Of a DNA stretch of 64,000 bases, positions 51,830 to 60,868 are shown piece after piece. The translations under genes and the position numbers were made by a program. Within the stretch, counting starts at the first letter, position 1, and each line of letters opens with the position of its first letter. The DNA lies in NCBI RefSeq assembly GCF_002086115.1, contig NZ_MVHJ01000023.1:1-64000 (forward strand). The letters run 5' to 3'. The DNA comes from Mycolicibacterium bacteremicum (GTDB lineage: Bacteria > Actinomycetota > Actinomycetes > Mycobacteriales > Mycobacteriaceae). Below the pieces are notes generated by a model. It was given only the letters and a program-made list of their open reading frames with translations. It was not told where the DNA came from and made no database searches.

Positions 51830-52588
51830 ATGAGGCGATCGCTGATGATGTCCGGGCTGCTGGCAGCGACGGTGCTCGCTGCGCCTGCGGCGCAGGCCGA
51901 CCCCGTTCCGGTCATCGCGCCCACCATTGTCGCGACCGTCCCGCATGATCCCGGCGCGTACAGCGAAGGCCTCGAATTCGACGGCCCGGCGCTCTATGAG
52001 GCCACCGGTGAGGTCGGCAAGTCCGAACTGCGCCAGGTCGATCCGGCGACCGGTGCGGTATTGCGTGCCACCCCGCTACCGGATGACTACTGGTCCGAGG
52101 GCATCACCATCGTCGGCGACACAATCTGGCAACTGACCTACCGCGATGAAGCCGTCCTCGAATGGGACAAGCCGACGTTGACCGTGCGCCGCGAGATCCC
52201 GCTGCCCGGCGAGGCGTGGGGGTTGTGTTTCGACGGCAGTCGCTTCGTGGTCAGCGACGGCACCGACCGGTTGCGGTTCTACGACCCGTCCTTCACCCAG
52301 ATCGGCACGGTGAGCGTCACTCGCGACGGTCAGCCGGTGCGCGGACTGAACGAACTCGAATGCGTGGACGGTCAGGTATGGGCCGCCGGGTGGCCGCAGG
52401 ACACCTTTGTGCGTATCGACCCGGGCAGCGGTGCGGTGAATCTGGTTGCCGACGTATCCAACCTGTGGAACGCCGATCAGCGCGACCGCAGCCGGCAGGT
52501 GGTCAGCGGTATCGCCCACATCACCGGCGACGAGTATCTGATCAGCGGCAAGGACTGGCCGCAGAGCTATCGGGTGACACTCGGTTAG
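51830..52588 (+). CDS. Secreted glutaminyl-peptide cyclotransferase-like protein
   Basis: A 252-residue protein with signal peptide (MRRSLMMSGLLAATVLAAPAAQAD) and a five-bladed propeller of the plant/bacterial glutamine cyclotransferase family: PHDPGAYSEGLEFDG, WSEGITIVGDTIWQLTYRD, EAWGLCFDGSRFVVSDG, GLNELECVDGQVWA and the ending ISGKDWPQSYRV. These enzymes convert N-terminal glutamine to pyroglutamate on exported proteins. The ATG at 51830 lies 64 bases beyond the mosaic glycosidase gene, so co-transcription is possible. Substrates could be other secreted proteins. Confidence 0.88.
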   Translation: MRRSLMMSGLLAATVLAAPAAQADPVPVIAPTIVATVPHDPGAYSEGLEFDGPALYEATGEVGKSELRQVDPATGAVLRATPLPDDYWSEGITIVGDTIWQLTYRDEAVLEWDKPTLTVRREIPLPGEAWGLCFDGSRFVVSDGTDRLRFYDPSFTQIGTVSVTRDGQPVRGLNELECVDGQVWAAGWPQDTFVRIDPGSGAVNLVADVSNLWNADQRDRSRQVVSGIAHITGDEYLISGKDWPQSYRVTLG

Positions 52589-52597
52589 GGCGCTCCA

Positions 52598-53509
52598 TCA
52601 GTGCCGGCCTGAGCTCGCCGCGACCAGCCGCATGCTGGTGTCCCACAAATCGAGGGCCTTTGTGGTGTCATAGGATTCGGCTGAGGACCTGATCGCCCTG
52701 GCTCCCTCGAAGTACGCGCCTGTCACGCCGTCGTAGCGGGGATCGATGGCCAGTGCGGCCAGCCGTGCACCCGATGTCGCCAACGAATTCACGTTGGGCA
52801 ATACGCGCAGCAGGGGAGAGACGATGCGCCACACCATCTTCTGGGCCGGGGTGTAGTCGCGGGACAAACCCGAGGACGGCATCAGCCCGGGGTCGAAGGC
52901 GGTGACCGTGATGCCGTGCGCGCCGTGGCCCAGCCGTCGATCGAGTTCGTAGGCATGCAGCACATTGCACAGCTTCGAGGTGGTGTAGCGGCGGCGCCCG
53001 TCCACCGGCGCGCCGGGCTGCGGATGGGCCAGCTCCTCGGCGGTGGTGTAGTGGGGATGCGGCATTCCGGTGAACTTCGCAGGATCGTGGGTGCCGCTGG
53101 CCACCAGGATGATTCGGCCCGGCGCCACCAGGTGCCCGCGCATGCTCTCGATGAGGGCGAAGTGGCCCAGATGGTTGACCCCGAAGGTGGCCTCCACGCC
53201 GTCCTCGGTGATCTGGAGGCCGGAGACCATCTGGAGGCCGGCGTTGGCGATGATGGCGCGCAGCGGCGGCAGGCCGGCCTCGGTGTACGCCGCGGTGAAT
53301 GCCTGCACCGAACGCAATGACGCGAGATCGCATGTCAGCACGGTGCAGCGGTCGGGGGCGTCGAGGTCGGCGACCGCGGCCTGCCCGCGGCCGGCGTCGC
53401 GGACGGCCAGCACGATGTGCCAGGACTCATCCGCGGCGAGAATGGCGCGGGCGCATTCGAGCCCCAGGCCGGCGTTGGCGCCGGTGATGATGACGGTGCG
53501 GGTGTTCAT
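52598..53509 (-). CDS. Short-chain dehydrogenase/reductase
   Basis: A 303-residue SDR. The NAD(P)-binding motif TGANAGLGLECA is at the N-terminus, ANAG near residue 90, and the catalytic Tyr/Lys in YTTSK, with the Ser in VASGTHD. It resembles protochlorophyllide-reductase-like or retinol-dehydrogenase-like SDRs. It is transcribed after the TetR gene with a 4-base overlap (53506-53509), so it is probably controlled by that repressor. The substrate is unknown. Confidence 0.88.
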   Translation of the reverse strand: MNTRTVIITGANAGLGLECARAILAADESWHIVLAVRDAGRGQAAVADLDAPDRCTVLTCDLASLRSVQAFTAAYTEAGLPPLRAIIANAGLQMVSGLQITEDGVEATFGVNHLGHFALIESMRGHLVAPGRIILVASGTHDPAKFTGMPHPHYTTAEELAHPQPGAPVDGRRRYTTSKLCNVLHAYELDRRLGHGAHGITVTAFDPGLMPSSGLSRDYTPAQKMVWRIVSPLLRVLPNVNSLATSGARLAALAIDPRYDGVTGAYFEGARAIRSSAESYDTTKALDLWDTSMRLVAASSGRH

Positions 53510-54111
53510 CGTTCCTCCAACAGGATCGGAATCAGGGCCCGGACGGCCTGGATCAGCCGCACGTACATGCGGTCGACGTCGGTGACGTCGGGCTCGAGGT
53601 GATCGGCGAAGAAGATGCCGTCCGACATGGCGGTGGCGACCGCGGCCAGCTCGGCGACCACACGGTCGGCCGTGGCCGCGGGAATGTCCGCGGGCAGCAT
53701 CGGTCGGACCACGGCGGCGAACCCCTCGATCGCGGTGTCGCGCACCCGCCGGATCGCGCCGGCCACCGCGGGATCGTCGCTGCGTTCCAGCGACAGCATG
53801 TACATCAGCCGGAAGAAGTCCGGGTTGGCCACCATGAGTTTGGCCGCGGCCGCGCGTTGGGTCTCGACATCAGGGGCGTCGCGGGGGATCTGTGCGAAGT
53901 ACCGCTGCGCGCCGCGTTCCATGACGGCCGCCAGCACACCTTCCTTGGAGCCGAAGTGCCAGTAGATCGAGCTCGCGGGCAGGCCGGTTTCCCGGCGGAT
54001 GTGGGTGATCGAGGTCGCCGCGTAGCCCTGGGTGGACATCAGCCGTTCGGTGGCGTCGAGGATCAGCTCGCGGGAGTTCTCGCCCTGGCGTTGCCGTCGG
54101 GTGGGGGACAC
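53506..54111 (-). CDS. TetR-family transcriptional regulator
   Basis: A 201-residue TetR protein. The N-terminal helix-turn-helix is SRELILDATERLMSTQGYAATSITHIRRETGLPASSIYWHFGSKEGVLAAVM. The helical ligand-binding domain follows. It starts with GTG at 54111, 12 bases after a clear palindrome, and overlaps the SDR gene by 4 bases. Autorepression with induction by the SDR substrate is the simplest model. The ligand is unknown. Confidence 0.92.
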   Translation of the reverse strand: MSPTRRQRQGENSRELILDATERLMSTQGYAATSITHIRRETGLPASSIYWHFGSKEGVLAAVMERGAQRYFAQIPRDAPDVETQRAAAAKLMVANPDFFRLMYMLSLERSDDPAVAGAIRRVRDTAIEGFAAVVRPMLPADIPAATADRVVAELAAVATAMSDGIFFADHLEPDVTDVDRMYVRLIQAVRALIPILLEER

Positions 54112-54123
54112 CGGCCGCTCCTG

Positions 54124-54143
54124 TCTGTAATGATCCTTACAGA
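54124..54143. promoter_or_regulatory. TetR operator upstream of the TetR/SDR pair
   Basis: TCTGTAA (54124-54130) and TTACAGA (54137-54143) are a perfect inverted repeat around a 6-base centre, ending 12 bases upstream of the TetR GTG. This is a typical position and size for an autoregulatory TetR operator. Confidence 0.7.
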
Positions 54144-54261
54144 AAAGGTAGCAGACTTTCGGGCGGGCCGCCGAGTGTGAATCCGCTGCGGAAAATCAGC
54201 CGCTGGACCGCAGAGCGTTCACACTCGACGGACCGGCGGGTCATCGGCGAGTTCGCGGGTG

Positions 54262-54299
54262 CAAAAAGAAGACCGCGGTCCCGAGGTGGGATCGCGGTC
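54262..54299 (-). terminator. Intrinsic terminator of the tRNA-Arg gene
   Basis: On the minus strand, arms at 54288-54299 and 54271-54282 pair over 12 positions with one G-U and a 5-base loop. They are followed by a T-rich tract (complement of AAAAAGAA, 54263-54270). It lies about 20 bases beyond the tRNA 3' end and is a textbook Rho-independent terminator. Confidence 0.85.
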
Positions 54300-54320
54300 C
54301 TGGGTGTCGTGGAAGTGTGG

Positions 54321-54393
54321 TGCCCCCGGCAGGATTCGAACCTGCGGCCTTCTGCTCCGGAGGCAGACGCTCTATCCCCTGAGCTACGGGGGC
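54321..54393 (-). tRNA. tRNA-Arg (anticodon CCG)
   Basis: A 73-base cloverleaf on the minus strand. The acceptor GCCCCCG pairs with CGGGGGC and is followed by discriminator A. The D arm has GCTC/GAGC, the anticodon stem TCTGC/GCAGA with loop CTCCGGA (anticodon CCG), and the T arm GCAGG-TTCGAAT-CCTGC. CCA is not encoded. It reads the CGG codon, which is common in this GC-rich genome. It lies divergent from argS, the synthetase that charges it. Confidence 0.95.
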
Positions 54394-54495
54394 GCGAGCA
54401 ACTGGTGCTGCGCCGTTGGGCGTGCATAGCGTAACCCATCGCCAACCGGTAATGGATTCGGGACCTGAGGACCCCGCACCATAGGATGGTCCCCC

Positions 54496-56148
54496 GTGAC
54501 ACCTGCCGATCTGGCTGCCCTGCTCAAGGCCACCGCCGCCGCGGTCCTGGCCGAGCACAGCCTCGACACCAGCGCGCTGCCCGACACCATCACCGTCGAG
54601 CGGCCGCGCAACCCCGAGCACGGCGACTATGCCACCAACATCGCCCTGCAACTGGGGAAGAAGGTCGGGGTCAACCCACGCGAGCTGGCCGGCTGGCTGG
54701 CCACCGCGCTGGCCGATGCCGAGGGCATCGCGGGCGCCGAGATCGCCGGGCCCGGCTTCGTGAACCTGCGCATCGAAGCCTCCGCGCAGGGTGTCGTGGT
54801 CACCAATGTCCTGGCCGCCGGTGCCGGGTACGGCAGTTCCGCCGATCTGGCCGATCAGGTGATCAACCTCGAATTCGTCTCGGCCAACCCGACCGGGCCC
54901 ATCCACATCGGCGGCACCCGCTGGGCCGCCGTCGGCGACGCGCTGGGCCGGCTGTTGAGCACCCAGGGCGCTGCGGTCACCCGGGAGTACTACTTCAACG
55001 ACCACGGTGCGCAGATCGACCGGTTCGCCCGGTCGCTGGTCGCCGCCGCGAAGGGCGAGCCGGCCCCCGAGGACGGCTACGCGGGCAGCTACATCAACGA
55101 CATCGCCGCCGCGATCGTCGCGCAGGCCCCTGATGTGCTGAGCCAGCCCGCCGAGCAGCAGCAGGAGACCTTCCGCTCCATCGGTGTGGATCTGATGTTT
55201 GCGCACATCAAGTCCTCACTGCACGACTTCGGCACCGATTTCGACGTCTACACCCACGAAGACTCGATGCACACCTCGGGCCGGGTGCAGCAGGCCATCC
55301 AGCGGTTGCGTGACAACGGCGCCATCTACGAGAAGGACGGCGCAACCTGGCTGCGCACCACCGAGTTCGGTGACGACAAGGACCGGGTGGTCATCAAGAG
55401 TGATGGCAACCCGGCCTATGTCGCCGGTGACCTCGCCTACTACCTGGACAAGCGCGAGCGCGGGTTCACCCTGTGCATCTACATGCTCGGCGCCGACCAC
55501 CACGGCTACATCGCACGGCTCAAGGCCGCTGCCGCCGCCCTCGGTGACGATCCGGCGACCGTCGAGGTGCTCATCGGGCAGATGGTCAATTTGGTGCGCG
55601 ACGGGCAGCCGGTGCGGATGAGCAAGCGAGCCGGCACCGTCATCACCCTCGACGACCTGGTCGACGCCATCGGTGTGGACGCGGCCCGCTACGTGCTGAT
55701 CCGGTCCTCGGTGAACAGCCCCATCGACATCGACCTCGGGCTGTGGGCCAGTGCGTCCAACGAGAACCCGGTCTACTACGTGCAGTACGCGCATGCCCGG
55801 CTGTCGGCGCTGGCCCGCAACGCCGCCGAACTGGGCTTGTCCGCCGACACCGCGCACCTGGACCTGCTGACCCACGACCGGGAAGCCACCCTGATGCGCA
55901 ACCTGGGGGAGTTCGGCCGCATCCTGAAAACCGCTGCGACCCTTCGTGAACCGCACCGGGTCTGTCGCTACCTGGAAGACCTGGCCGGTGACTACCACCG
56001 GTTCTACGACTCCTGCCGGGTGCTGCCCCAGGGTGACGAACAGCCGACCGACCTCAACGCGGCGCGGCTGGCGCTGTGCGCGGCCACTCGGCAGACCATC
56101 GCCAACGGGTTGGCCATCCTGGGCGTGAGCGCACCGGAGCGGATGTGA
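54496..56148 (+). CDS. argS: Arginyl-tRNA synthetase
   Basis: A 550-residue class I synthetase, the length of M. tuberculosis ArgS (Rv1292). The HIGH-like motif is NPTGPIHIGGTRWAAVGD, KMSK-like is RMSKRAGT, and the C-terminal DALR anticodon domain contains YVQYAHARLSALAR. The GTG at 54496 is the first in-frame start giving the family's N-terminus. The stop overlaps the lysA GTG by 4 bases, joining it to the lysine/threonine genes. Confidence 0.97.
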   Translation: MTPADLAALLKATAAAVLAEHSLDTSALPDTITVERPRNPEHGDYATNIALQLGKKVGVNPRELAGWLATALADAEGIAGAEIAGPGFVNLRIEASAQGVVVTNVLAAGAGYGSSADLADQVINLEFVSANPTGPIHIGGTRWAAVGDALGRLLSTQGAAVTREYYFNDHGAQIDRFARSLVAAAKGEPAPEDGYAGSYINDIAAAIVAQAPDVLSQPAEQQQETFRSIGVDLMFAHIKSSLHDFGTDFDVYTHEDSMHTSGRVQQAIQRLRDNGAIYEKDGATWLRTTEFGDDKDRVVIKSDGNPAYVAGDLAYYLDKRERGFTLCIYMLGADHHGYIARLKAAAAALGDDPATVEVLIGQMVNLVRDGQPVRMSKRAGTVITLDDLVDAIGVDAARYVLIRSSVNSPIDIDLGLWASASNENPVYYVQYAHARLSALARNAAELGLSADTAHLDLLTHDREATLMRNLGEFGRILKTAATLREPHRVCRYLEDLAGDYHRFYDSCRVLPQGDEQPTDLNAARLALCAATRQTIANGLAILGVSAPERM

Positions 56149-57536
56149 GCGCGCATCCCGGCGCCGGTGCGCCGCCCAGACCGCAGACCGCCGACGAGGT
56201 GATGCTGCTGGCCCCGAACGTCTGGCCGCAGAATCTGGTTCGGGGCGCCGACGGCGTCGTGACGGTGGCAGGCTTGCGCGTCACCGATCTGGCCGCCGAA
56301 TTCGGTACCCCGTTGTTCGTCATCGACGAGGACGATTTCCGTTCCCGGTGCCGTGAGATCGCCGCGGCCTTCGGCGGTGGCGAGCATGTGCACTACGCGT
56401 CCAAGGCGTTCCTGTGCGCGGAGATTGCGCGATGGGTGCATCAGGAGGGGCTGTCGCTGGATGTCGCCACCGGCGGTGAGCTCGCGGTGGCGCTGCACGC
56501 GGACTTCCCGGCCGAGCGGATCACCGTGCACGGCAACAACAAATCGGTCGGCGAGCTCACCACCGCGGTGAACGCCGGCGTCGGGCACATCGTCGTCGAC
56601 TCCGAGATCGAGATCGAGCGGCTCGAGGCCGTCGCCGGTGCGGCCGGGGTGGTCCAAGACGTGCTCGTGCGGGTCACGCCCGGCGTGGAGGCCCACACCC
56701 ACGAGTTCATCTCCACCGCGCACGAGGACCAGAAGTTCGGGCTGTCGCTGGCCAGTGGCGCCGCATTGGAAGCCGTCCGCCGGGTCTTCGCCACCGCCAA
56801 CCTGCGTCTGGTCGGTCTGCACTGCCACGTCGGTTCGCAGATCTTCGACGTGTCCGGTTTCGAGATCGCCGCCCGCCGGCTGATCGGACTGCTGCGCGAT
56901 GTCGTGGCGGAGTTCGGCGTCGAGAAGACCGCCCAGATGGACATCCTCGATCTCGGTGGCGGCCTGGGTATCTCATACCTGCCGCACGACAATCCGCCAC
57001 CGATGAAGGAGCTGGCAGACAAGCTCAAGGCCATCGTCGCCAAGGAATCGGCCGCCGTCGGCCTGCCCACCCCGACGCTGGTCGTCGAACCCGGCCGTGC
57101 CATCGCCGGACCCGGCACCATCACCGTCTATGAGGTGGGCACGGTCAAGGACGTCGCCGTCTCGGCCGACAAGCACCGTCGCTACGTCAGCGTGGACGGC
57201 GGGATGAGTGACAACATCCGGCCGGCCCTCTATGACGCCGAATACGATGCCCGCCTGGTGTCGCGCACCAGTGCCGCGCCGGCCGTGCTGGCACGCATCG
57301 TCGGAAAGCACTGTGAGAGCGGCGACATCATCGTCCGTGACACCTGGGTGTCCGAGGACCTGGCGCCCGGTGATCTGCTGGCGGTGGCCGCCACCGGCGC
57401 GTACTGCTACTCGATGTCGAGTCGCTACAACCTGCTGCGGCGCCCGGCCGTGGTCGCAGTCAAAGACGGACGCGCGCGGCTGATCCTGCGCCGCGAGACC
57501 GTCGAGGATCTTCTGAGCCTGGAGGTGGGTCAATGA
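56145..57536 (+). CDS. lysA: Diaminopimelate decarboxylase
   Basis: A 463-residue PLP enzyme converting meso-diaminopimelate to lysine. The PLP lysine is in HVHYASKAFLC, the glycine-rich phosphate site is LDLGGGLGISY, and the catalytic Cys is in KHCESGDI. The GTG at 56145 overlaps the argS stop (GTGA) and the stop overlaps hom (ATGA). It is slightly longer at the N-terminus than Rv1293. An earlier in-frame start lies inside argS and is rejected. Confidence 0.96.
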   Translation: MSAHPGAGAPPRPQTADEVMLLAPNVWPQNLVRGADGVVTVAGLRVTDLAAEFGTPLFVIDEDDFRSRCREIAAAFGGGEHVHYASKAFLCAEIARWVHQEGLSLDVATGGELAVALHADFPAERITVHGNNKSVGELTTAVNAGVGHIVVDSEIEIERLEAVAGAAGVVQDVLVRVTPGVEAHTHEFISTAHEDQKFGLSLASGAALEAVRRVFATANLRLVGLHCHVGSQIFDVSGFEIAARRLIGLLRDVVAEFGVEKTAQMDILDLGGGLGISYLPHDNPPPMKELADKLKAIVAKESAAVGLPTPTLVVEPGRAIAGPGTITVYEVGTVKDVAVSADKHRRYVSVDGGMSDNIRPALYDAEYDARLVSRTSAAPAVLARIVGKHCESGDIIVRDTWVSEDLAPGDLLAVAATGAYCYSMSSRYNLLRRPAVVAVKDGRARLILRRETVEDLLSLEVGQ

Positions 57537-58852
57537 GTGAGAAGCCGATCGGCATAGCCGTTCTGGGACTCGGCAATGTCGGCACCGAGGTGGTGCGCAT
57601 CATCGAGGAGAGTGCGGCCGACCTCGAGGCGCGCATCGGCGCGCCCCTGCAGCTGCGCGGTGTCGGTGTGCGGCGGGTCGCCAAGGACCGTGGCGTTCCT
57701 GTCGACCTGCTCACCGAGGACATCGAGCAGTTGGTCTCCCGCGATGACGTCGACATCGTGGTGGAGTTGATGGGGCCCGTCGAACCGGCCCGCAAGGCCA
57801 TCATGGCCGCCCTGGAGCAGGGCAAGTCGGTGGTCACCGCCAACAAGGCGCTGATGGCACAGTCCACCGGTGAGCTCGCCCAGGCGGCCGAAAAGGCGCG
57901 GGTGGACCTGTATTTCGAGGCTGCCGTCGCCGGCGCGATCCCGGTCATCCGGCCGCTGACCCAGTCGCTGGCCGGCGACTCGGTGGTGCGGGTGGCCGGC
58001 ATCGTCAACGGCACCACCAACTACATCCTCTCGGCGATGAACGACACCGGGGCCTCCTATGAGAGTGCGTTGGCCGACGCCAGCGCCCTCGGTTACGCCG
58101 AGGCCGATCCGACCGCCGACGTCGAGGGCTACGACGCCGCGGCCAAGGCGGCCATCCTGGCTTCCATCGCCTTCCACACCCGGGTCACCGCCGACGACGT
58201 CTACCGCGAGGGCATCACCAAGGTCAGTGCCGAGGACTTCGCCTCGGCCAAGGCGCTGGGCTGCAACATCAAGCTGCTCGCCATCTGCGAGCGGTTGGTC
58301 AGTGGCAAAGGCAAGCAACGGGTTTCGGCGCGGGTCTACCCGGCGCTGGTTCCGCTGGACCATCCGCTGGCCTCGGTCAACGGCGCGTTCAACGCCGTGG
58401 TGGTCGAGGCCGAGGCGGCCGGCCGGTTGATGTTCTACGGCCAGGGCGCCGGCGGCGCGCCCACTGCCTCAGCCGTGATGGGTGATGTGGTGATGGCCGC
58501 GCGCAACCGGGTGCAGGGCGGCCGCGGGCCGCGCGAATCCAAGTACGCCAAGCTGCCGGTCGCCTCCATCGGGGCGATCCCGACCCGGTACTACGTCAAC
58601 ATGAACGTCAAGGACCAGCCGGGCGTACTGTCCGCGGTGGCAGCGGAATTCAGCCGCCACGAGGTCAGCATCGCCGAGGTCCGCCAGGAGGGGATGACCG
58701 ACGCCGAGGGCGAACCGTGCGGTGCGCGCATCGTGGTCGTCACCCATCAGGCCACCGACGCGGCCCTGTCCGAGACCGTCGAGGCGCTCGCCGACCTCGA
58801 CGTCGTGCAGAAGATCAACAGCGTGCTTCGTATGGAAGGTGCAACATCGTGA
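57533..58852 (+). CDS. hom: Homoserine dehydrogenase
   Basis: A 439-residue NAD(P)-dependent enzyme reducing aspartate semialdehyde to homoserine (Rv1294, called thrA there). It has the Rossmann motif GLGNVGTEVV, the catalytic region around NGTTNYILSAM and EADPTADVEGYDAAAKA, and a C-terminal ACT domain (PGVLSAVAAEFSRHEVSIAEVRQEG) for threonine feedback. It overlaps lysA (ATGA) and thrC (GTGA). It feeds threonine, methionine and isoleucine synthesis. Confidence 0.97.
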   Translation: MSEKPIGIAVLGLGNVGTEVVRIIEESAADLEARIGAPLQLRGVGVRRVAKDRGVPVDLLTEDIEQLVSRDDVDIVVELMGPVEPARKAIMAALEQGKSVVTANKALMAQSTGELAQAAEKARVDLYFEAAVAGAIPVIRPLTQSLAGDSVVRVAGIVNGTTNYILSAMNDTGASYESALADASALGYAEADPTADVEGYDAAAKAAILASIAFHTRVTADDVYREGITKVSAEDFASAKALGCNIKLLAICERLVSGKGKQRVSARVYPALVPLDHPLASVNGAFNAVVVEAEAAGRLMFYGQGAGGAPTASAVMGDVVMAARNRVQGGRGPRESKYAKLPVASIGAIPTRYYVNMNVKDQPGVLSAVAAEFSRHEVSIAEVRQEGMTDAEGEPCGARIVVVTHQATDAALSETVEALADLDVVQKINSVLRMEGATS

Positions 58853-59919
58853 CACCCGTACACCGTCCGTGGCCGGGCCTGATCGCCGCGTACCGCGACC
58901 GGCTGCCGGTCGAGGACAATTGGACCCCGATCACGTTGCTGGAGGGTGGAACTCCGCTCATCCACGCCAAGCGGCTCTCCGAGCAGACCGGCTGCACCGT
59001 GCACCTGAAGGTGGAGGGACTCAACCCCACCGGGTCGTTCAAGGACCGCGGGATGACGATGGCCGTCACCGATGCGCTGGCCCGCGGCCAGCAGGCCGTA
59101 CTGTGCGCCTCCACCGGAAACACTTCCGCCTCGGCGGCCGCCTACGCCGCCGTCGCCGGCATGACCTGTGCGGTGCTGATCCCGCAGGGCAAGATCGCGA
59201 TGGGCAAGCTCGCCCAGGCGGTCATGCACGGCGCCAAGATCATTCAGGTCCAGGGCAACTTCGACGACTGTCTGGAGTTGGCGCGCAAGCTGACCGCCGA
59301 CTATCCGACCATCGGTCTGGTCAACTCGGTCAACCCGGTGCGCATCGAGGGGCAGAAGACCGCGGCCTTCGAGATCGTCGACGCGCTGGGTACCGCACCC
59401 GACGTGCATTCGCTGCCGGTCGGCAACGCCGGCAACATCACCGCCTACTGGCGCGGATACCGCGAGTACCACCACGACGGGGTGTCCGACCGGTTGCCCA
59501 GGATGCTGGGCACCCAGGCCGCCGGGGCCGCCCCGCTGGTATCCGGTGAGCCCGTGCCCAATCCCGAGACCATCGCCACCGCCATCCGGATCGGGTCGCC
59601 GGCCTCGTGGAATTCGGCCGTGCAGGCCCAGCAGGAGTCCGACGGGCGCTTCCTGGCCGCCACCGACGAAGAGATCCTGGCCGCCTACCGGCTGGTCGCC
59701 GCCGCCGAGGGTGTCTTCGTCGAGCCGGCTTCGGCGGCCAGCATCGCCGGTCTGCTCAAGTCGATCGAGGACGGCTGGGTCAAGCCGGGCTCGACCGTGG
59801 TGTGCACGGTGACCGGCAACGGACTCAAGGACCCCGATACCGCGCTCAAGACCATGCCCGAGGTGACGCCGATCCCGGTCGATCCCGCCGCCGTCGTCGC
59901 CGCGCTGGACCTGGGCTGA
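58849..59919 (+). CDS. thrC: Threonine synthase
   Basis: A 356-residue PLP enzyme (Rv1295 is 360). The PLP lysine is in NPTGSFKDRGM, the substrate loop in CASTGNTSASAAAYA, and the phosphate-binding glycine loop in LPVGNAGNITAYW. The GTG at 58849 overlaps the hom stop by 4 bases; an in-frame start at 58717 falls within hom and is rejected. It converts O-phosphohomoserine to threonine. thrB begins 16 bases after it. Confidence 0.97.
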   Translation: MTPVHRPWPGLIAAYRDRLPVEDNWTPITLLEGGTPLIHAKRLSEQTGCTVHLKVEGLNPTGSFKDRGMTMAVTDALARGQQAVLCASTGNTSASAAAYAAVAGMTCAVLIPQGKIAMGKLAQAVMHGAKIIQVQGNFDDCLELARKLTADYPTIGLVNSVNPVRIEGQKTAAFEIVDALGTAPDVHSLPVGNAGNITAYWRGYREYHHDGVSDRLPRMLGTQAAGAAPLVSGEPVPNPETIATAIRIGSPASWNSAVQAQQESDGRFLAATDEEILAAYRLVAAAEGVFVEPASAASIAGLLKSIEDGWVKPGSTVVCTVTGNGLKDPDTALKTMPEVTPIPVDPAAVVAALDLG

Positions 59920-59935
59920 CGGGCGGCGAGCCGAG

Positions 59936-60868
59936 GTGACCCACACCCTGCCGACCGGCCTGCGGGCCGGTGTCGTCGTGCCGGCGTCCAGCGCCAACCT
60001 GGGTCCGGGCTTCGACAGCCTGGGCCTGGCGCTGAGCATGTACGACGAAATCGAGGTCGAGACAACCGAATCCGGTCTCGTCATCGACGTCGAGGGGCAG
60101 GGCGCCGGTCAGGTACCACTTACTGCCGACCATCTCGTCGTGCAGGCTATCCAGCGCGGGCTGGACGCCGCCGGCCTGCAGGCCACCGGTCTGAAGGTGC
60201 ACTGCCGCAATGTGATCCCGCATTCGCGCGGCTTGGGCTCGTCGGCCGCTGCCGTCGTCGGCGGGCTCGCCATCGCCAATGGTTTTGCTGCGCAGGTCGA
60301 TTCGCCGGAGCTGTCCCGAGACGAGCTGGTCCAGCTGTCCTCGGAATTCGAGGGTCATCCCGACAACGCCGCAGCCGCCGTGCTCGGCGGGGCGGTGGTC
60401 TCGTGGACGGTCGACGGTAGCGATCCGGCCCGCTACGACGCGGCGCGCCTGCGGTTGCACCCCGACATCCGGCTGTTCCCGGCTGTTCCCGAAACGCGGT
60501 CGTCGACCGCGGCGACCCGGGGCCTGCTGCCCGAGAGCGTCAGCCACACCGACGCCAGGTTCAACGTGGCGCGTGCGGCCATGCTCGTCATCGCGCTGAC
60601 CGAGCGGCCCGACCTGCTGCTCGAGGCGACCGGGGACCGACTGCATCAGAACCAGCGCGGCCCGGCGATGCCCGCGTCGGCGGAATACCTCGCTGTCCTG
60701 CGGCGTTGTGGAGTGGCAGCGGTGCTGTCAGGTGCCGGACCTGCGGTGATCGCGTTGACCGACGGCCGGGATCTGCCCGGCGAGGCGTTGGCCTACGGCG
60801 CCGCCAACGGGTTCACCGTGACCGAGATGACCGCCGGCGACGGCGTACGTTGGAGTCCAGGGACGTAA
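59936..60868 (+). CDS. thrB: Homoserine kinase
   Basis: A 310-residue GHMP-family kinase (Rv1296 is 316). The conserved N-terminal ASSANLGPGFDSLGLALS, the ATP-binding HSRGLGSSAAAVVGG and the C-terminal AVLSGAGPAV are present. It starts with GTG at 59936, 16 bases after thrC, and makes the O-phosphohomoserine used by ThrC. It is the last gene of the argS-to-thrB series before the rho leader. Confidence 0.97.
   Translation: MTHTLPTGLRAGVVVPASSANLGPGFDSLGLALSMYDEIEVETTESGLVIDVEGQGAGQVPLTADHLVVQAIQRGLDAAGLQATGLKVHCRNVIPHSRGLGSSAAAVVGGLAIANGFAAQVDSPELSRDELVQLSSEFEGHPDNAAAAVLGGAVVSWTVDGSDPARYDAARLRLHPDIRLFPAVPETRSSTAATRGLLPESVSHTDARFNVARAAMLVIALTERPDLLLEATGDRLHQNQRGPAMPASAEYLAVLRRCGVAAVLSGAGPAVIALTDGRDLPGEALAYGAANGFTVTEMTAGDGVRWSPGT

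Noticed and set aside
54321..54393. tRNA-Arg as an integration site for a genomic island
   Set aside because: No integrase, no repeated tRNA 3' end and no phage-like genes are seen within the window. Flanking genes are in conserved order.
58717..58848. An upstream in-frame start for thrC
   Set aside because: It lies inside hom and adds residues with no match to threonine synthase. The GTG at 58849 overlaps the hom stop like the other genes of this operon.
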